DNA of 64,000 bases, from contig CAJNDS010002838.1 of NCBI GenBank assembly GCA_905221605.1, positions 199,716 to 263,715 of the forward strand, given 5' to 3'. Source of the stretch: Symbiodinium natans (lineage: Eukaryota > Sar > Dinophyceae > Suessiales > Symbiodiniaceae). The notes beneath the pieces were generated by a model. That model searched no databases and had not been told where the DNA came from. It saw only the letters and a list, made by a program, of their open reading frames with translations. The translations under genes and the position numbers were made by a program. Positions 22,337 through 33,195 of the stretch are shown here, in pieces (position 1 is the stretch's first letter; every line of letters starts with the position of its first letter).

Positions 22337-24069
22337 GCAGCGGATGTTTGGAGAAACGAAAGCCCGCTGATGCTCCTGATGCGCGGGTCCTTGTGGTCCC
22401 TTGGGACGTACTCTGACGGTTTCTGCACAAGCGCTATTGTGTTGGAGCCCTGAAATGGCCTTTCCGAGAAGCATCAAAGACCCCTTTGCTTACTTGCAGT
22501 CGCTTTCGGGGCAAAAGCTTTCGTCCCCTCCTCTGGGCGCGAGGCAACTTCGTTCAGGAAGGGTCTCTGGCATCTGGAAGTGGCGCTGTGCAGCTGATCC
22601 AGGCGCAGGTTGGAGACACCTTGTCCCAAGGCTGCAAAAGGACCGTCCCCCCAAAGGAAGAAAAACAACCCATAAAAAGAAGGCCGCAAGGAAGAGGAGA
22701 GCCCCCTCAAAGCTTGAGGCCGTGTGTTCATCTGGGCTCTCAACATGTGTCACACGTCTCTGAAAAGTTTCTGCAAGCACTGTGAGATTGAAGTCTTTCG
22801 TGTGGTTTTCTCCGTGGCAACTGAAAAAGCGTTCGCTGGCGCAGGGCGCTCTCCGTGCATGCCGGACGCCTGGCAAACAGAAAGTCGTCTCCCCTGTTAA
22901 GGTAGATGGGTGAGGGGCGCACTTGTTGGCTGCTGGTACAAATTGATTCTGGGTGACTTTGGGGGAGTCTGCGGATGCAGCTTTCGGCGTTCTTCGCTCA
23001 GGATCAGCAGAAGACGAGACACAGATCAGCTATGACTCTCATCTTCATTGCCTTACTTTTCGGAGATGGCACGAAACTTCTAGATGCTGTAGAACTTGAA
23101 GTGTGAAGTGTCTGCAGATGTTTTCAAGTGTTAAAGGCAGTGAAAGAAGCAGACGGGGCCGTCATCTCCACTGTGCAGGATCGGTACCTGTCTGCATCTG
23201 TGTGCCTGTACTTGGCAGCTGAAGAGTTTTGCTCTTGCTACTGTGCAAGGGCAAAATCTCCTTGTGCGGTTGTGGTATCTGAAGGCCGCTGATGGGTACG
23301 ACGTGAAGTTCCCGCAGATGCAAATTTTCCAGGTTCAAGGCAGCTGGCTGACAAGTGTCGATTCGTCGATATGCCGAGCGACATAGGCACTGGACACAAG
23401 TCAAAGATTCCCTGACAGCGCCGAAGGTCCAGGTGTGTGCGCACAGAACGCTGCAGCTTGGCCAGCGGGTGTGAAATGGTGTGTCTGACTTGGTGTGAAA
23501 TGGTGTGAAGCAGATTCTCAGACAGTTTTCTAGGTTGACACCGCCAGCCCGACGACGTGGCCCTCCAACTTTGGGGACCCCCAGTGGCATGGCTTAGATC
23601 TGGGCACTCCGGTGATGGTGGATGGCAAGATGATGCAAGTCGATTCTGCTGTCCAGCTGAGGTACATGGTCGTGGCTGCGGATTTCGTTTACTTTGCAAC
23701 TTGTCTGAAACATGTTTGAAGACGTCATCGCAAGGACGGACGTAGGCTTTCGACCGACATGTCTAGGGGCCGATGTGTTCAGTTGTTCTTAATCGGTATT
23801 CGTCTAACAGAGACTAGTTGTATCATGATGACGTTACCAGAAGCAGTTCGGTGTTGTGAAGGTGCCTACTTCTGGTTCTACGCTGTTCCGCGTGGATGCG
23901 GAAACCATGACTCAGGCGCTGTGTAGTGGACTCGTAGACTCGTAAACTCGTCGACTCTTGAACTTGTAGACTGGTGTACCTGACCCGGGTATTTCCCAGG
24001 CTTTGCATCATGTGTGCGAGAATGCTTTGTGCATGACACGTACCTCTCCCTGTGTACATCTGGAGCCAG
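22337..24069. other. No firm exon
   Basis: Frames of 60-150 codons on both strands without the repeat-protein signature. A plus stretch at 23581-23705 ('PVMVDGKMMQVDSAVQLRYM') is protein-like but unassigned. Confidence 0.3.
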
Positions 24070-24171
24070 GTTCAAGAGTTGGCCGTGGACTCAAGCTTCT
24101 CCTCAGGGTTCACAGACCCAACCGAGCAATACATCTACTTGGTCCCAGATAGTGCCTCGGAGCAGACGGAA
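24070..24171 (+). CDS. Exon: GFxD-YLVP module
   Basis: Frame reads 'VDSSFSSGFTDPTEQYIYLV' then PDSASEQTER. It is the first clear GFxDG plus YLVP pair reading left to right. An acceptor CAG precedes 24070; the donor is uncertain. Confidence 0.6.
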
Positions 24172-24249
24172 CGTTGCCTTAGAGTGATTGGGGTACTTTC
24201 ATTAGAAAAGGGGGGCTCTCTCTTTCCATGTACGAGAAGTCTCGCCCAG

Positions 24250-24297
24250 GTTCTGGCTACGCCTTCAAGCGTGTGTCTACAAGCGACTTTGACGTCG
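24250..24297 (+). CDS. Possible exon: RV-strand module
   Basis: After CGCCCAG the frame reads 'GSGYAFKRVSTSDFDV', similar to the GKVVRFDLxxF strand. It would follow the 24.1-kb exon in repeat order. Confidence 0.42.
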
Positions 24298-24299
24298 GT

Positions 24300-25969
24300 G
24301 GGCTCATCCAAACCGCCACCTTGTCGTACACGACCGGGTTGCCAACACATGGGCATGCTCATGCTTACCTTGCCTGCCAAAGAGTTGGAGTATGTTTTTC
24401 TCACCGAGAATTGTTTCTAAGCCTCACGAGTGAGTGTCGAAGTCACTGAATTAGCGACGTGACATGAAGTTCGATGAAGAGAGGGAGGGCGAGCGGAGAA
24501 GGAAAGGAAATCGCGAATCCACTGGGTGTTTGCTTGTCGCTGCCTGACAGGCCTTTTGCCAGGATCGAACGCAAACAGAAATACGCGGTGCCCAAACATG
24601 ATTGGGATGATTTAGTCTCATACGGCCAACCAAACCAGCTGCGTCGCCTCCAAAAAAGTCACGATGGGACATTTGGCACGCTGTTTGATGGGGATTCGGC
24701 GCGCCATGCGCCAAACACCTTCCACGTCCAGATCCTCACATGCTTGTGTGAGTGAAGCCATGTATGATATCAGATTTCACGAATACATTGAGAATCCTGT
24801 TCATCCCATGGCTTCATTGCGCCTGCTCTTTAGGGAAGGGGGTTTTACATACATGATTCTTCACGGGGCTTAAAACACAAAATTATGGAGAATTCCATGT
24901 CAATATGCCGCCACCTTATCAGGCCCTGGTTGCTTGTGGGGAGATTACCAAGATCCCCCAGAGTTTAACGCAACAGTTGCAGAAGCTATATTTTTAAGGG
25001 TGGCTGAAGACGTGCGTTGTTTGAGGCTGGCAGCTATGTCCGGCAAAGCTCCTGATCTCACATATAGTCTGCCAGGAAAAACCTGTGGAGAGACCAAAGC
25101 CCCAAAGCTAAAAATCGGATTGAGCTGTGGCTCCTGAATCCGTGTTTTCTCCCTTTGTTGAAGAATGGGCACTGGTTAGCCTACATGTGGTTGCTGGCAT
25201 GTTTCAAGCGCAGGCCTTCAGCCTGAAGCCTGAGTTCTGCTAAGAAGTGAGATTTGCCCTACCACCTCCGTGGGGCACAGACCCTGACAGAGAGGGAGAA
25301 GTGACAACCACCCAGAAGTAAATTCCACCGGTCGGTATGATATGCAGGCACAGGGAAAGAGTAGGAGTAGGTATTTAGGGTTACTCGGTCTTTGCCGATT
25401 TAGACATCAGAGCTTGAGGTAAGAGCCTGATGCGACGTAGCAGTTCGATCCCAAGCATGTATATTCAGGAAGCATTTCGGGCAATGATTTAGAAGCGGCG
25501 GACTGAGATTTCCAGTATGACTGCATCTTAGTGACTTAGTGCGTGATCGCGAGATTCAAGTACATGCCAAACATCCGAAGAGTAACGCAGAACATTGGCA
25601 GAGTTCGGTCAGGAAGAAAGGAATCAGGAATTACACTCAGTCTATCTTAGAATAAAGAGAGTTGGATAGGGAACGGTTCCATGTCTGTATGTAAAGCTTC
25701 TTCATCCTTGGCACGAGATTGCGAGTTTTCTGAATCGTGACGACAGGAGCTACATGGGTGGTTTTGTTGCCGGCGAGTATGCGCAGCTTGCATTTTGTTG
25801 AGATGCTGCAGTGGGTGTGGTGTTGATGACAGCATAGCTTCCACAGTTGCAGCAGAAGAGCGCAGAATGCAAAACATCTGGAAGTCTCCTGTGCCTCGGT
25901 CTGGTGAATGGGCGCCCATTACAATCTGGTGGGAAGATTCTTCGATTCACGCCAATTAATTTCACTGAG
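24300..25969. other. Probable intronic DNA
   Basis: No strong exon. At 25925-25966 the frame reads 'SGGKILRFTPINFTE', which fits the VRFDL module. It abuts the better-supported exon at 25970 in another frame, so both cannot be used with a normal intron. Confidence 0.35.
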
Positions 25970-26060
25970 GTACGCGTTTCCTGGCATCTGGTCCCAGGGC
26001 GTCATCAGCAGAGTAGACACGCTTCTTTTTGGCACTGTCAGTGAACTGGACCTGAAAGCT
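25970..26060 (+). CDS. Exon: YLVP, VRFDL and LDL strands
   Basis: After CTGAG the frame reads 'YAFPGIWSQGVISRVDTLLF' then 'GTVSELDLKA' and stops at a GTCGAG donor. All three strands fit the repeat. The end is phase 0, as is the next exon start at 26188 ('DGRLRDF'). Confidence 0.68.
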
Positions 26061-26187
26061 GTCGAGCCTTGGTCAGTTTCATGAGAGGGGTTATCCGGTG
26101 AATCTGGGAAGAATCCGCCGTAAACCAGTGTGCATGATGATCACGGATGATGGCCTCGGACCTTGTGATTCTTGACTGACGTTTCAG

Positions 26188-26236
26188 GATGGGAGGCTGC
26201 GGGATTTTTCTGGCGGGTACTACTTTGAGGAGTGGG
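26188..26236 (+). CDS. Exon: GFxDG module
   Basis: After TTTCAG the frame reads 'DGRLRDFSGGYYFEEW' plus one base of a Gly codon, then a GC donor (GCACCT). Joined to 26378 it gives EEW-G-YLVPYQD, restoring the repeat across a 141-bp intron. Confidence 0.7.
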
Positions 26237-26377
26237 GCACCTCTGACAGCAGCAGGAGGGAGGCTTTTGGATTTATACGGCGGCATTTGAAAAAAACTGT
26301 CGTGCAACATACCCCTGGTTGTCCAGACGTCGGGGCTTTCCTTTCACCTGGGCTCCTTCCTCCTTGCTTCATGCCAG

Positions 26378-26400
26378 GTTACCTGGTGCCCTACCAGGAC
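26378..26400 (+). CDS. Exon: YLVP module
   Basis: After GCCAG the frame completes the Gly codon and reads 'YLVPYQD', then a GT donor (GTGTGG). Tiny but exact fit in phase with the preceding exon. Confidence 0.68.
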
Positions 26401-26493
26401 GTGTGGATCTGTGTAGCAGTGTAGAACATAGAAGCTATGGAACACAAGGGCCAACGTGGATCAGTTGGTTGCGTTGGCTCCATGTTTCTTCAG

Positions 26494-26543
26494 GATGCAG
26501 TTGCCGAAATGGTTTGCAGTTTGTATCCTCTGTCGATTGACGG
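26494..26543 (+). CDS. Possible exon: VRFDL-like module
   Basis: After CTTCAG the frame reads 'DAVAEMVCSLYPLSID' in phase 0, as required after YLVPYQD. The match to the strand is weak. Confidence 0.35.
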
Positions 26544-26549
26544 GCAAGT

Positions 26550-27370
26550 CTTTCAGCTTGGGTTACTCAGCTAGTCAGTGGCTAGTTGTTTACAATATCA
26601 CTAGAAAAGGTGTGTCGGAATGAGAGCCGGCAAAAGGGCCTCTGCAAGTGTGGGGCAACTTTCCTGTATTATCCTTTCTGATTCTAGCGTGGAAATGCTG
26701 GAAGGACAACTCCAACGCGCCTAGTGACAAGGCCATCGCTGGTTTGTAAATGTCGCTGCTTTGCTCATCGAGCGGAACGCTGAGCAGTGAAGACCGATCT
26801 CAGATTTCACAGCACGTCTCATCTGCGACACTCACAGTCTGCAGCTGCCCATTCTGAGCAACAGGATCCACCAAAAGCCGTACTCAAAACAACGCATGAA
26901 CATCACCCCAAACAATACTCAAGCCGAGTAGATTCCAAATATGATCGAGAGCCACGTGTCCAGTCCGGCTTTCCTTTTCATCTGTGAAAAGGTGGTCCGT
27001 TTCAAGCTGGCATCCTTTACTACAGCAGACGTGGTGTCCCAGTTGCACTAGTTTGGCTGGATTATCGTGTGTTGAGATCTAAGTCGAGGCGTTCGTGCCC
27101 TTGAGAAAGTCAAACCTGCCACAGTTTGCATTGTGCGCTAGAAAGGCCTGGCCTTCCACATGCATGTTCTACAAGTGCGCACTTTATCGCTTGAACAGCC
27201 GTCCGAATCGTGATCCTGATCAGTCTGTGGATGCCGCAAAGCTGCTTGTTTCGCAAGGAAGTTCTTCAGCTGTCCGCGTCAGCAGGCTTCATTACTGGGT
27301 TTGAGGACAGCAGATCCTTTGTCGTGTAGGGTGGCCCGACGATGGCATGCTTTGGAAGGTAGATGCTGGA
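26550..27370. other. Probable intronic DNA
   Basis: Only a weak candidate strand at 27257-27298 ('GSSSAVRVSRLHYW'). Nothing else seen. Confidence 0.35.
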
Positions 27371-27376
27371 TGTCAG

Positions 27377-27421
27377 GACGGAAGGTATGGCTATCTGATG
27401 GGGAGCTCGAGCGTTGGCCTC
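27377..27421 (+). CDS. Exon: DG-YLVP module
   Basis: After GTCAG the frame reads 'DGRYGYLMGSSSVGL', a near-consensus DGxYGYLxP segment with Gly for Pro. The donor was not identified with confidence. Confidence 0.55.
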
Positions 27422-27424
27422 AGA

Positions 27425-28026
27425 CGCGTTTGGTTCTGGACCGAGCTTTGCTCCAAGATGTGAGCTCTGCCCATGCTAGGGCCTGCTAGGGGCACCTTAT
27501 CCTTCCTATACATGTGCACGTTGCATCATGTTGCATCTCAAGACTTTCAGGTGGTGACCTTGTCCGGTTCAGGTCTTGCAGTCCTGTGTTGTCCTTTCGC
27601 GCAGCACGAGAAGGGAGATCACTTCAAGCCAGGTTGGACATCTTCGGTGAAGAGCAGACGCTGTCCTTGCTGCTATGACTAGAAGTTAAGTGACATCTTC
27701 GCCAGCTGACAAAAAGATGTTTCAGATGTCCCTCTTTTCAAAGTGGAAAGCCTTCTGCTCAAACCCTACAGGAACAGGAGCATCCTAGTTCCCTTGCCAT
27801 CTGCTTCAATATGCCATCAATTCTTCTTTTGCTTACCAGCGTTTGTCAGCCAAGGAGCAGTGACCTCAGCAACGCGGTCAGCGGATCTCTGAAGGTGGGA
27901 GGGAGACTGCTACTTTCAGACTTGGTTTCTTCTGCTCGCCATTTGCAAGTTGTTGTTGGGTGAAGAGGCTTGGCATAGGCTCGGCTGGCTACGATTGAGG
28001 CTTTCCAGCGGTCTCAGTGTTCCAGG
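27425..28026. other. Probable intron
   Basis: A possible tiny strand after TTTCAG at 27551 ('VVTLS') is the only hint of coding. Confidence 0.35.
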
Positions 28027-28065
28027 TGGGAAATTACGCCTACATCTTTGCCGAAGATGGCAGGG
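28027..28065 (+). CDS. Exon: YLVP-like module
   Basis: After TTCCAG the frame reads 'VGNYAYIFAEDGR', then a GT donor (GTAGCG). Phase 0 at both ends. It joins in frame to VHVDLATF at 28237. Confidence 0.72.
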
Positions 28066-28236
28066 TAGCGCTGGCCTCAGCTACAGTCCTCCGAGTTGTG
28101 GCCCCAAAAAAGTGGCCCCATAACTCGCAACTGCCAGCACAACCGCTTTCAACGTCTCCCCTTATGATACGTTAGACGCTCTCATGCCCAGTGCAATGTG
28201 GTACGTGCCAATGTTTGAGAACTCGGTGTGGCGCAG

Positions 28237-28291
28237 GTGCATGTGGACCTCGCGACATTCAACATCTACGACGTTTTTGACGTGAACACTG
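28237..28291 (+). CDS. Exon: VRFDL and LDL strands
   Basis: After GCGCAG the frame reads 'VHVDLATFNIYDVFDVNT' plus one base, then a GT donor (GTTCCA). It ends in phase 1, the phase used before the GFxDG module. Confidence 0.75.
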
Positions 28292-28832
28292 GTTCCAGCG
28301 GCCCTCGTCCTGCAGTTCTTGTGGGGGACAAGGTCATAGTCAAAGACGCGTCCGTGGGACCTTCCTTCGGCAGGATTTGCCAGGACCTTGGGAAACGGGA
28401 AGCTCAGATCGGAAAGCAGCGAAGACGCGGCCGTGTTTGCACATTGAAGGGCCGTGGAGCAGAGTGTAGTTCGATGTAGCGTGACTGCGTGGGGCTGTCG
28501 GCAGGACTGGATGTGTCCTGGACTGCACAGCAGAAACCAAAAAAACCAGTGTCGGCTTTGGTGTCGAACCCTCGAGACCCGCTGTCGAGAGGGAATGTTT
28601 TTGCATGAATCAGTTCTCGTGTTCATGCGGCGCATAGCTGATCTCTAGAGCCCTCAACACACCTCACGCCCACGCCGCGTGAACTTCCAAAGTTGGATGG
28701 GGAAGGTAGAGCCATGGGCCTATTGGCACTTGTTTTCAAACTTCAAGGCACCGGCAGCACACCCTACGAGAGCAGTGCCTGCAAGAGGCCGCGCGTGCTC
28801 CTCGTAAACGTGTTTTGGCTCGCTTCGGGTGC
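28292..28832. other. Probable intron
   Basis: No repeat-protein signature in any plus frame. Confidence 0.35.
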
Positions 28833-28965
28833 GCATTCGTGTCTGAGGGTGTTGTGTTGCCAGCTGGATACTACCAGCAAGACTTTGTAAGTTGGTTTGA
28901 GCGGTACAAGAGGGATGCCGATGGTTCCGACATGTTCCGAGCATTGCACTTGGACTTCTGGACAG
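28833..28965 (+). CDS. Exon with variant YLVP repeat and insertion
   Basis: Frame reads 'FGCAFVSEGVVLPAGYYQQD', then FVSWFERYKRDADGSD and 'MFRALHLDFWT'. The pieces line up as GF, VLP and RFDL strands with a charged insert. Borders are uncertain; a GC follows at 28966. Confidence 0.5.
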
Positions 28966-29012
28966 GCGTCTCTCTACATCATGACGGAGCCTCAAGCAAA
29001 CGACTACTCAAG

Positions 29013-29067
29013 CTTTACAAGCATCTTCACAGACGATATGTACATTTACTTCTTCCGCCAGTCGCAG
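29013..29067 (+). CDS. Exon: GFxD-YLVP-like module
   Basis: After TCAAG the frame reads 'FTSIFTDDMYIYFFRQS'. The pattern FTxxFTDDxYIY is clear; Pro is replaced. The intron before it would be only about 47 bp, so the start may differ. Confidence 0.5.
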
Positions 29068-29324
29068 CTCTGATTCAATGCAAAGGAGGCAGTCTTGGAG
29101 AATTCGGTTCGTCGGAATGTCGGCAGATTGGGCAGATTGTTTATGTGCTCTCGTCCCAATCAGCATCTTAGGTACGGCCTCTTTCGCTCCGAGCTGCTTC
29201 TTGACAGCACGAGCGCGCTGCCCAGCCAGATGATGACTCTCCCTGCGGCTGCCCTTCTGCAGACAAGAAAGGAATGTGCACTCACACGCAGAGGCACCGT
29301 CTCTGTTTCCGACACCATTCACAG

Positions 29325-29377
29325 AAGTCCATGGCATGTCACAGCATTCCAGGCTGTTCTGGACAGTAGCTACTTTG
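29325..29377 (+). CDS. Exon: VRFDL and LDL strands
   Basis: After TCACAG the frame reads 'SPWHVTAFQAVLDSSYF' plus one base of Gly, then a GA donor (GAGGCG). It joins in phase to GIVDGNYGYLLP at 29451 over a 73-bp intron. Confidence 0.6.
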
Positions 29378-29450
29378 GAGGCGTCTTGGCCGCAAGACGT
29401 TAATGCGCTGCAGCAAGAGAATCGCGAGAAGCTTTGTAGAATTCGCTGAG

Positions 29451-29521
29451 GTATCGTCGATGGCAACTATGGCTACCTTCTGCCTTCTTTGAACCATGCT
29501 GCACCTCAACTGCAGCCCCAA
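29451..29521 (+). CDS. Exon: GFxDG and YLVP modules
   Basis: It begins with two bases of a Gly codon and reads 'IVDGNYGYLLPSLNHAAPQL' to QPQ, then a GT donor (GTATGG). The end is phase 0 and fits the next exon at 29606. Confidence 0.82.
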
Positions 29522-29605
29522 GTATGGCTGAGTCGAGTGTTTGTGGCAATGCGAATGAATGCGATGTGGTGAGTCACCGTTGTCACCGTAGTCACCGTAG
29601 CCGAG

Positions 29606-29663
29606 ACCGTCGTTCGCTTTCGGCTGGAAACCTTCACCTTCGTCGATTCATTGGACCTGAAGG
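29606..29663 (+). CDS. Exon: VRFDL and LDL strands
   Basis: After CCGAG the frame reads 'TVVRFRLETFTFVDSLDLK' plus one base of Gly, then a GT donor (GTGCCT). One of the best matches to the consensus. Confidence 0.87.
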
Positions 29664-29962
29664 GTGCCTACGTGCCGTGACTTGAAAGCGCCTTTTGGGG
29701 AGCATGCTTGATACTTGAATGGCATGGGCTCCTCGCGCTGTAGCTGCGCCCCGAGGAGGGGGAGCCTTCGACGGTCATGAACAACTGGTGGGGCTCGGGC
29801 CTCGGCTCCGAGATGCTCAGTCTTTGTAGATGTACTAGCGGCACATTGCGACAGCAGAGACCGAATTTGAGAGCTGGTCGTACAACACCCTTACTAAGTG
29901 TTTCTATTTTTTACACCTTCGATACCTGCTTTGTCCATCTGCAGTTCTCTGATTGACCTCAG

Positions 29963-30010
29963 GTGGGTTTGTGCATGGAGGGCACGGCTACCTTCTGCCA
30001 AACTGGGATG
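29963..30010 (+). CDS. Exon: GFxDG and YLVP modules
   Basis: It completes the Gly codon left by 29663 and reads 'GFVHGGHGYLLPNWD' plus one base, then a GC donor (GCTGCT). Phase fits on both sides. Confidence 0.82.
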
Positions 30011-30358
30011 GCTGCTTGCCCCAATTAAGGAGGCCCTTCGTGAGGGTTGATTGGGGATCCTGGGGCGCTTGAGGCGTGATGTCCTCCGACAGCCTTGTTG
30101 CGGCCTGGTGTTCTCTGCGGGGTGTTTCTCATGCGGCGCTGAAAGAGCACAAGAGCCAAGTCAGTAAAGAAACGGTCAGAAAGACAAGCGCCCATCCAGA
30201 AACTGTCCTCAAACCCTCTCGCAGATGCTGCAGTTCTCGTAGATCCAGCACGAGCAAGAAGTAGCAGCAATGCCTCTGGACCTCTAAGATCCAACGGCCT
30301 CTAAGGGCTTGTGTGCTCCCGAGTTCTCTTGGGCCCAAAAGATGCAAGATCTTTGCAG

Positions 30359-30437
30359 GTATATTTCCGCAGTTCCAGTTGGATGACTTTTCCACGGTGG
30401 TGTTACTGGACCTCACGACGGTGGATACAGATTTGAG
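30359..30437 (+). CDS. Exon: VRFDL and LDL strands
   Basis: It completes the Gly codon of the preceding exon and reads 'IFPQFQLDDFSTVVLLDLTT' then VDTDLR. Very close to the consensus RFxLxDFSTVxxLDLTxxDxDLR. The exact donor is unclear (GA at 30438 or nearby). Confidence 0.78.
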
Positions 30438-30585
30438 GACGCTTTGAGCAAGCTGCAGCAAGCTGGCAAAGTTCGCGTACCCGAGCAACATGCATGCCAC
30501 GATTCCCCATGTTATCCCTGTGTCTCTTTGTGACCTCTTACTAGTCTTGCCTCAACATTAGTTTCGCTGGCCGAGCACACGCAAG

Positions 30586-30606
30586 CTCTGTTCACGGCTC
30601 ATCTTG
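30586..30606 (+). CDS. Possible micro-exon: GFxDG module
   Basis: It reads 'LFTAHL' plus one base of Gly between CAAG and a GC donor (GCACAT). Needed to bridge to DHVYLVP at 30924. Too short to be sure. Confidence 0.35.
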
Positions 30607-30923
30607 GCACATGTCTGTTGGTCTAAGGACATTCAGAAAAGGAGTCTTGAATGGCAGCTTGGCCGAGATGTACCCAGGGACTCATAGACACCTTGAAGGA
30701 CGAAGCTCACCTGCGAAATTTGAAGTTGCATATTCGCCACCAAGGGCACAGCAACATTTAGAGAAGCCCACGAAAAGCCAGATGAGCGGCTTGCAAATCT
30801 GGAAGAAGATGGAAGACCAGTAGAACACCAAATAAAGCAGACCCGTACAGGACACACCAGTAGAACACAGAGGGAGCACCAAGAAAGATGCATAGTGAGC
30901 ATCGTGAAGCTCAGATGCTTCAG

Positions 30924-30982
30924 GCGACCACGTCTACCTGGTGCCACACGACGTTCCCGACACCGGCCTGGGCTCCTGCAAG
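30924..30982 (+). CDS. Exon: YLVP module
   Basis: After TTCAG it completes Gly and reads 'DHVYLVPHDVPDTGLGSCK', then a GC donor (GCGTGC). It joins in phase 0 to VARVNLEG at 31143, giving a typical GKVARV-like joint. Confidence 0.77.
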
Positions 30983-31142
30983 GCGTGCGGGCGCCGCGCA
31001 AAGCGCTTAACCGCTTACCTCTCATGCATAAAAGCAAGCGGAGCACGCGGGCACTGTTGGGCTTGGTGTTTTGTTGTTGAGTTACAAACACCGTATCAGA
31101 CGATGCCGCACTGTTGTGAGCGGCTGAATTTGCGCATTGCAG

Positions 31143-31214
31143 GTGGCCAGGGTGAATCTGGAAGGGAGCTTTGACGCCAGCTCCGTGACGGTCTGGAACA
31201 TTGACGGCACCCTG
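31143..31214 (+). CDS. Exon: VRFDL and LDL-like strands
   Basis: After TTGCAG the frame reads 'VARVNLEGSFDASSVTVWNI' then DGTL, with a GT donor (GTTGGA). Phase 0 to the next exon GFSDGFTDG. Confidence 0.77.
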
Positions 31215-31580
31215 GTTGGAAAAGAAAGAGCATCGGGTGGATGCCCAGAGTGGGTCTGCGCAAGTACTTCCAAGCCTGAGAATACTGAGCCTGACTGTAC
31301 GTTTAGTTGCGCACGTGGTTGAACCGGGGCTGGTTTTCTTCTCAGTGTCTCGGCGGCGCTGCGCGAGCTTGGTATCCTCGGTCCGGTGCAACGCCGGCAC
31401 AAAAAAGACAAGCTCACAGTTCTAGAGAACACCTCGGTCCGATCAGTGGCCGCAGCATGCGCAAGCGAGGCTGGGCATCGGATGGAGAAGGAGGGACGTA
31501 TTGTGGAGGCCGCGGCTGCGAAAAGGAGCTCAGACCGAGAAACCGCGACCGATCTTTCTGTGTCTTGAGGTACTTCGCAG

Positions 31581-31629
31581 GGCTTCAGCGATGGATTCAC
31601 CGATGGCACCTACATGTACATGCTGCCAG
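31581..31629 (+). CDS. Exon: GFxDG and YLVP modules
   Basis: After TCGCAG the frame reads 'GFSDGFTDGTYMYMLP' plus one base of Gly, then a GC donor (GCATGA). The 56-bp intron leads to an exon that completes the codon. Confidence 0.82.
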
Positions 31630-31685
31630 GCATGACCCTCTGGAATTCTCAGATGTTTCCTCCAGACGTCCAAAGTGCGATGCAG

Positions 31686-31730
31686 GTTCTTCCGGCACCC
31701 ATCTGGCTCGCTTTTCCTTCGTGGATTTCG
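31686..31730 (+). CDS. Exon: VRFDL strand
   Basis: It completes Gly and reads 'SSGTHLARFSFVDF' plus one base, then GC (GCAGCA). The same frame stays open to 31942 and includes 'VLTTSSYDGLAG' near 31830, which looks like the following LDLS strand. The exon may therefore be longer. Confidence 0.7.
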
Positions 31731-31942
31731 GCAGCACTGCAGCTGGGAATCCAGCTGCAGTTGCGTGGGTGGCACCGGCCCTGGCATTACGACAGAGCCC
31801 AAACACGCTGACCTTGACAGATCAATGTGCAACAAAGGTGTTGACAACGTCTTCCTACGATGGCTTGGCAGGCCAACCGGAGAGGGCAGAATCACGAGAT
31901 GCTCTAGTCCTAGCCGTAGAAGAGGCAGAGAAGAATGTGTAG

Positions 31943-31974
31943 ACTTCTGGGGAGAGGGTTTTCTGGAAGAAAGG
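31943..31974 (+). CDS. Possible exon: GFxDG-like module
   Basis: It reads 'DFWGEGFLEER' between GTGTAG and a strong donor (GTGAGC). It fits the GFxDG place in the repeat, but the phase to the next exon does not match as drawn. Confidence 0.35.
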
Positions 31975-32009
31975 GTGAGCAAGATGAGTGGCTGCGCGAG
32001 GCTTTCCAG

Positions 32010-32107
32010 GGGCCACCTCGGCGTACCTGGTGCAGAAATGGAGCAGTCATCTCGGAAAGCTGGACATGGCCAGTGCCACGCTCACTGGCAGCGTCGACAT
32101 CAGCCAG
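32010..32107 (+). CDS. Exon: YLVP and VRFDL variant
   Basis: After TTCCAG it completes Gly and reads 'ATSAYLVQKWSSHLGKLDMA' then SATLTGSVDISQ, with a GC donor (GCAAGG). YLVQ replaces YLVP. Confidence 0.62.
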
Positions 32108-32672
32108 GCAAGGCCGTTTGTAGAGGAGCCGAGCTGCAGCAGTTGCAAGATGTTGAAAGCATTGCAAACATTGCAAACAAAGCAAACATTGCAAGCATTC
32201 CCCATTCCACCCTCTGAAGGTCGACAGCTCGGTGACTCGGATTTCGACTGGCTGGGTTTCAAGACTCCGAGGTTCTGCAATGTTCTGCATGTCACTACGA
32301 ATACTAGGGCTGCTGGGAAAACCGCTCGTAAATGCACTTGGCATCCACCAGCATGTTTCCACAGAGTGAGGGTGAGGTGCAGGTGACATTTCCGTTGGCC
32401 GAAGACCCCCCAACGCCGCACACGAACTCCCATGGCCTTTGTCTTATTTTGTCTTGATGTTCCGCTGTCAGCAGAAAAGTCCGGCGTTTGTGAGTGCACT
32501 GCTACCGTGTTCAGAATACTTGTACGAGATGCACAAGGGTCCCGATGCCGCAGGTCATGCTTGTATAATCGCATCTTGTACGACGAGCGCAGCAAAAGCA
32601 CGTCAAGCCTCCCATGCCAAGACTCCACCCACTGGACACTGCTGCCGCACCTCCCCAGGGTGGATTTGCCAG

Positions 32673-32705
32673 GTAAACTTGGGCTCCTTCTGGCACCTTC
32701 ACAAG
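32673..32705 (+). CDS. Possible exon: VRFDL-like strand
   Basis: After GCCAG the frame reads 'VNLGSFWHLHK', close to VNLEGSF at 31155 and IDLGSF at 38694. Borders uncertain. Confidence 0.38.
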
Positions 32706-33151
32706 AATCCATATACAATCTGCTTTTATACGCCGTCGCCCTTGACTGGCCGGCCTACCAGTCTCGCTCAAGATGGGCCGGTTGCTGTTGAGATACCTCC
32801 CTTCAAATTTCAGGCCGATTCGAGCCCTTCCTTGTAAATGGCGCCCACAGCTCTGCGTAGGGTTCGGTTTTGCACGATGTGGCGGCTGGATGCGGCCTCT
32901 CCCCCGTGTTGGATTGTGCTTGCTGTCCTCCGTGTGCAGCTTTGCGTGCTTGCTCGAAGTCACCTGTTGCTGGGCGCCGAAGCAATCAGCCCCCATGGTC
33001 CCCGGCCAAGGACGGGCGAGGGGGGGGGGAATCCTGCCAGCTTTCCTTGGGCGTTTGCCCTTCCGATGCAACAAGACGACCTGTAGTTGGATTTGCTGGC
33101 TGGTATGCTCCGAGGCGTATTCCTTCTACGCCGCAACCTCCAGCCTCTCAG

Positions 33152-33195
33152 ATGTTCTCCTGGTTAGCGACATGGACTACACCAAACTTTATCGG
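33152..33195 (+). CDS. Possible exon: YLVP variant
   Basis: After TCTCAG it reads (D)'VLLVSDMDYTKLYR' then a GT donor (GTGTGC). The pattern LLVxxxxxxKLYR matches YLVPxxxxGKVVR. Confidence 0.45.
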
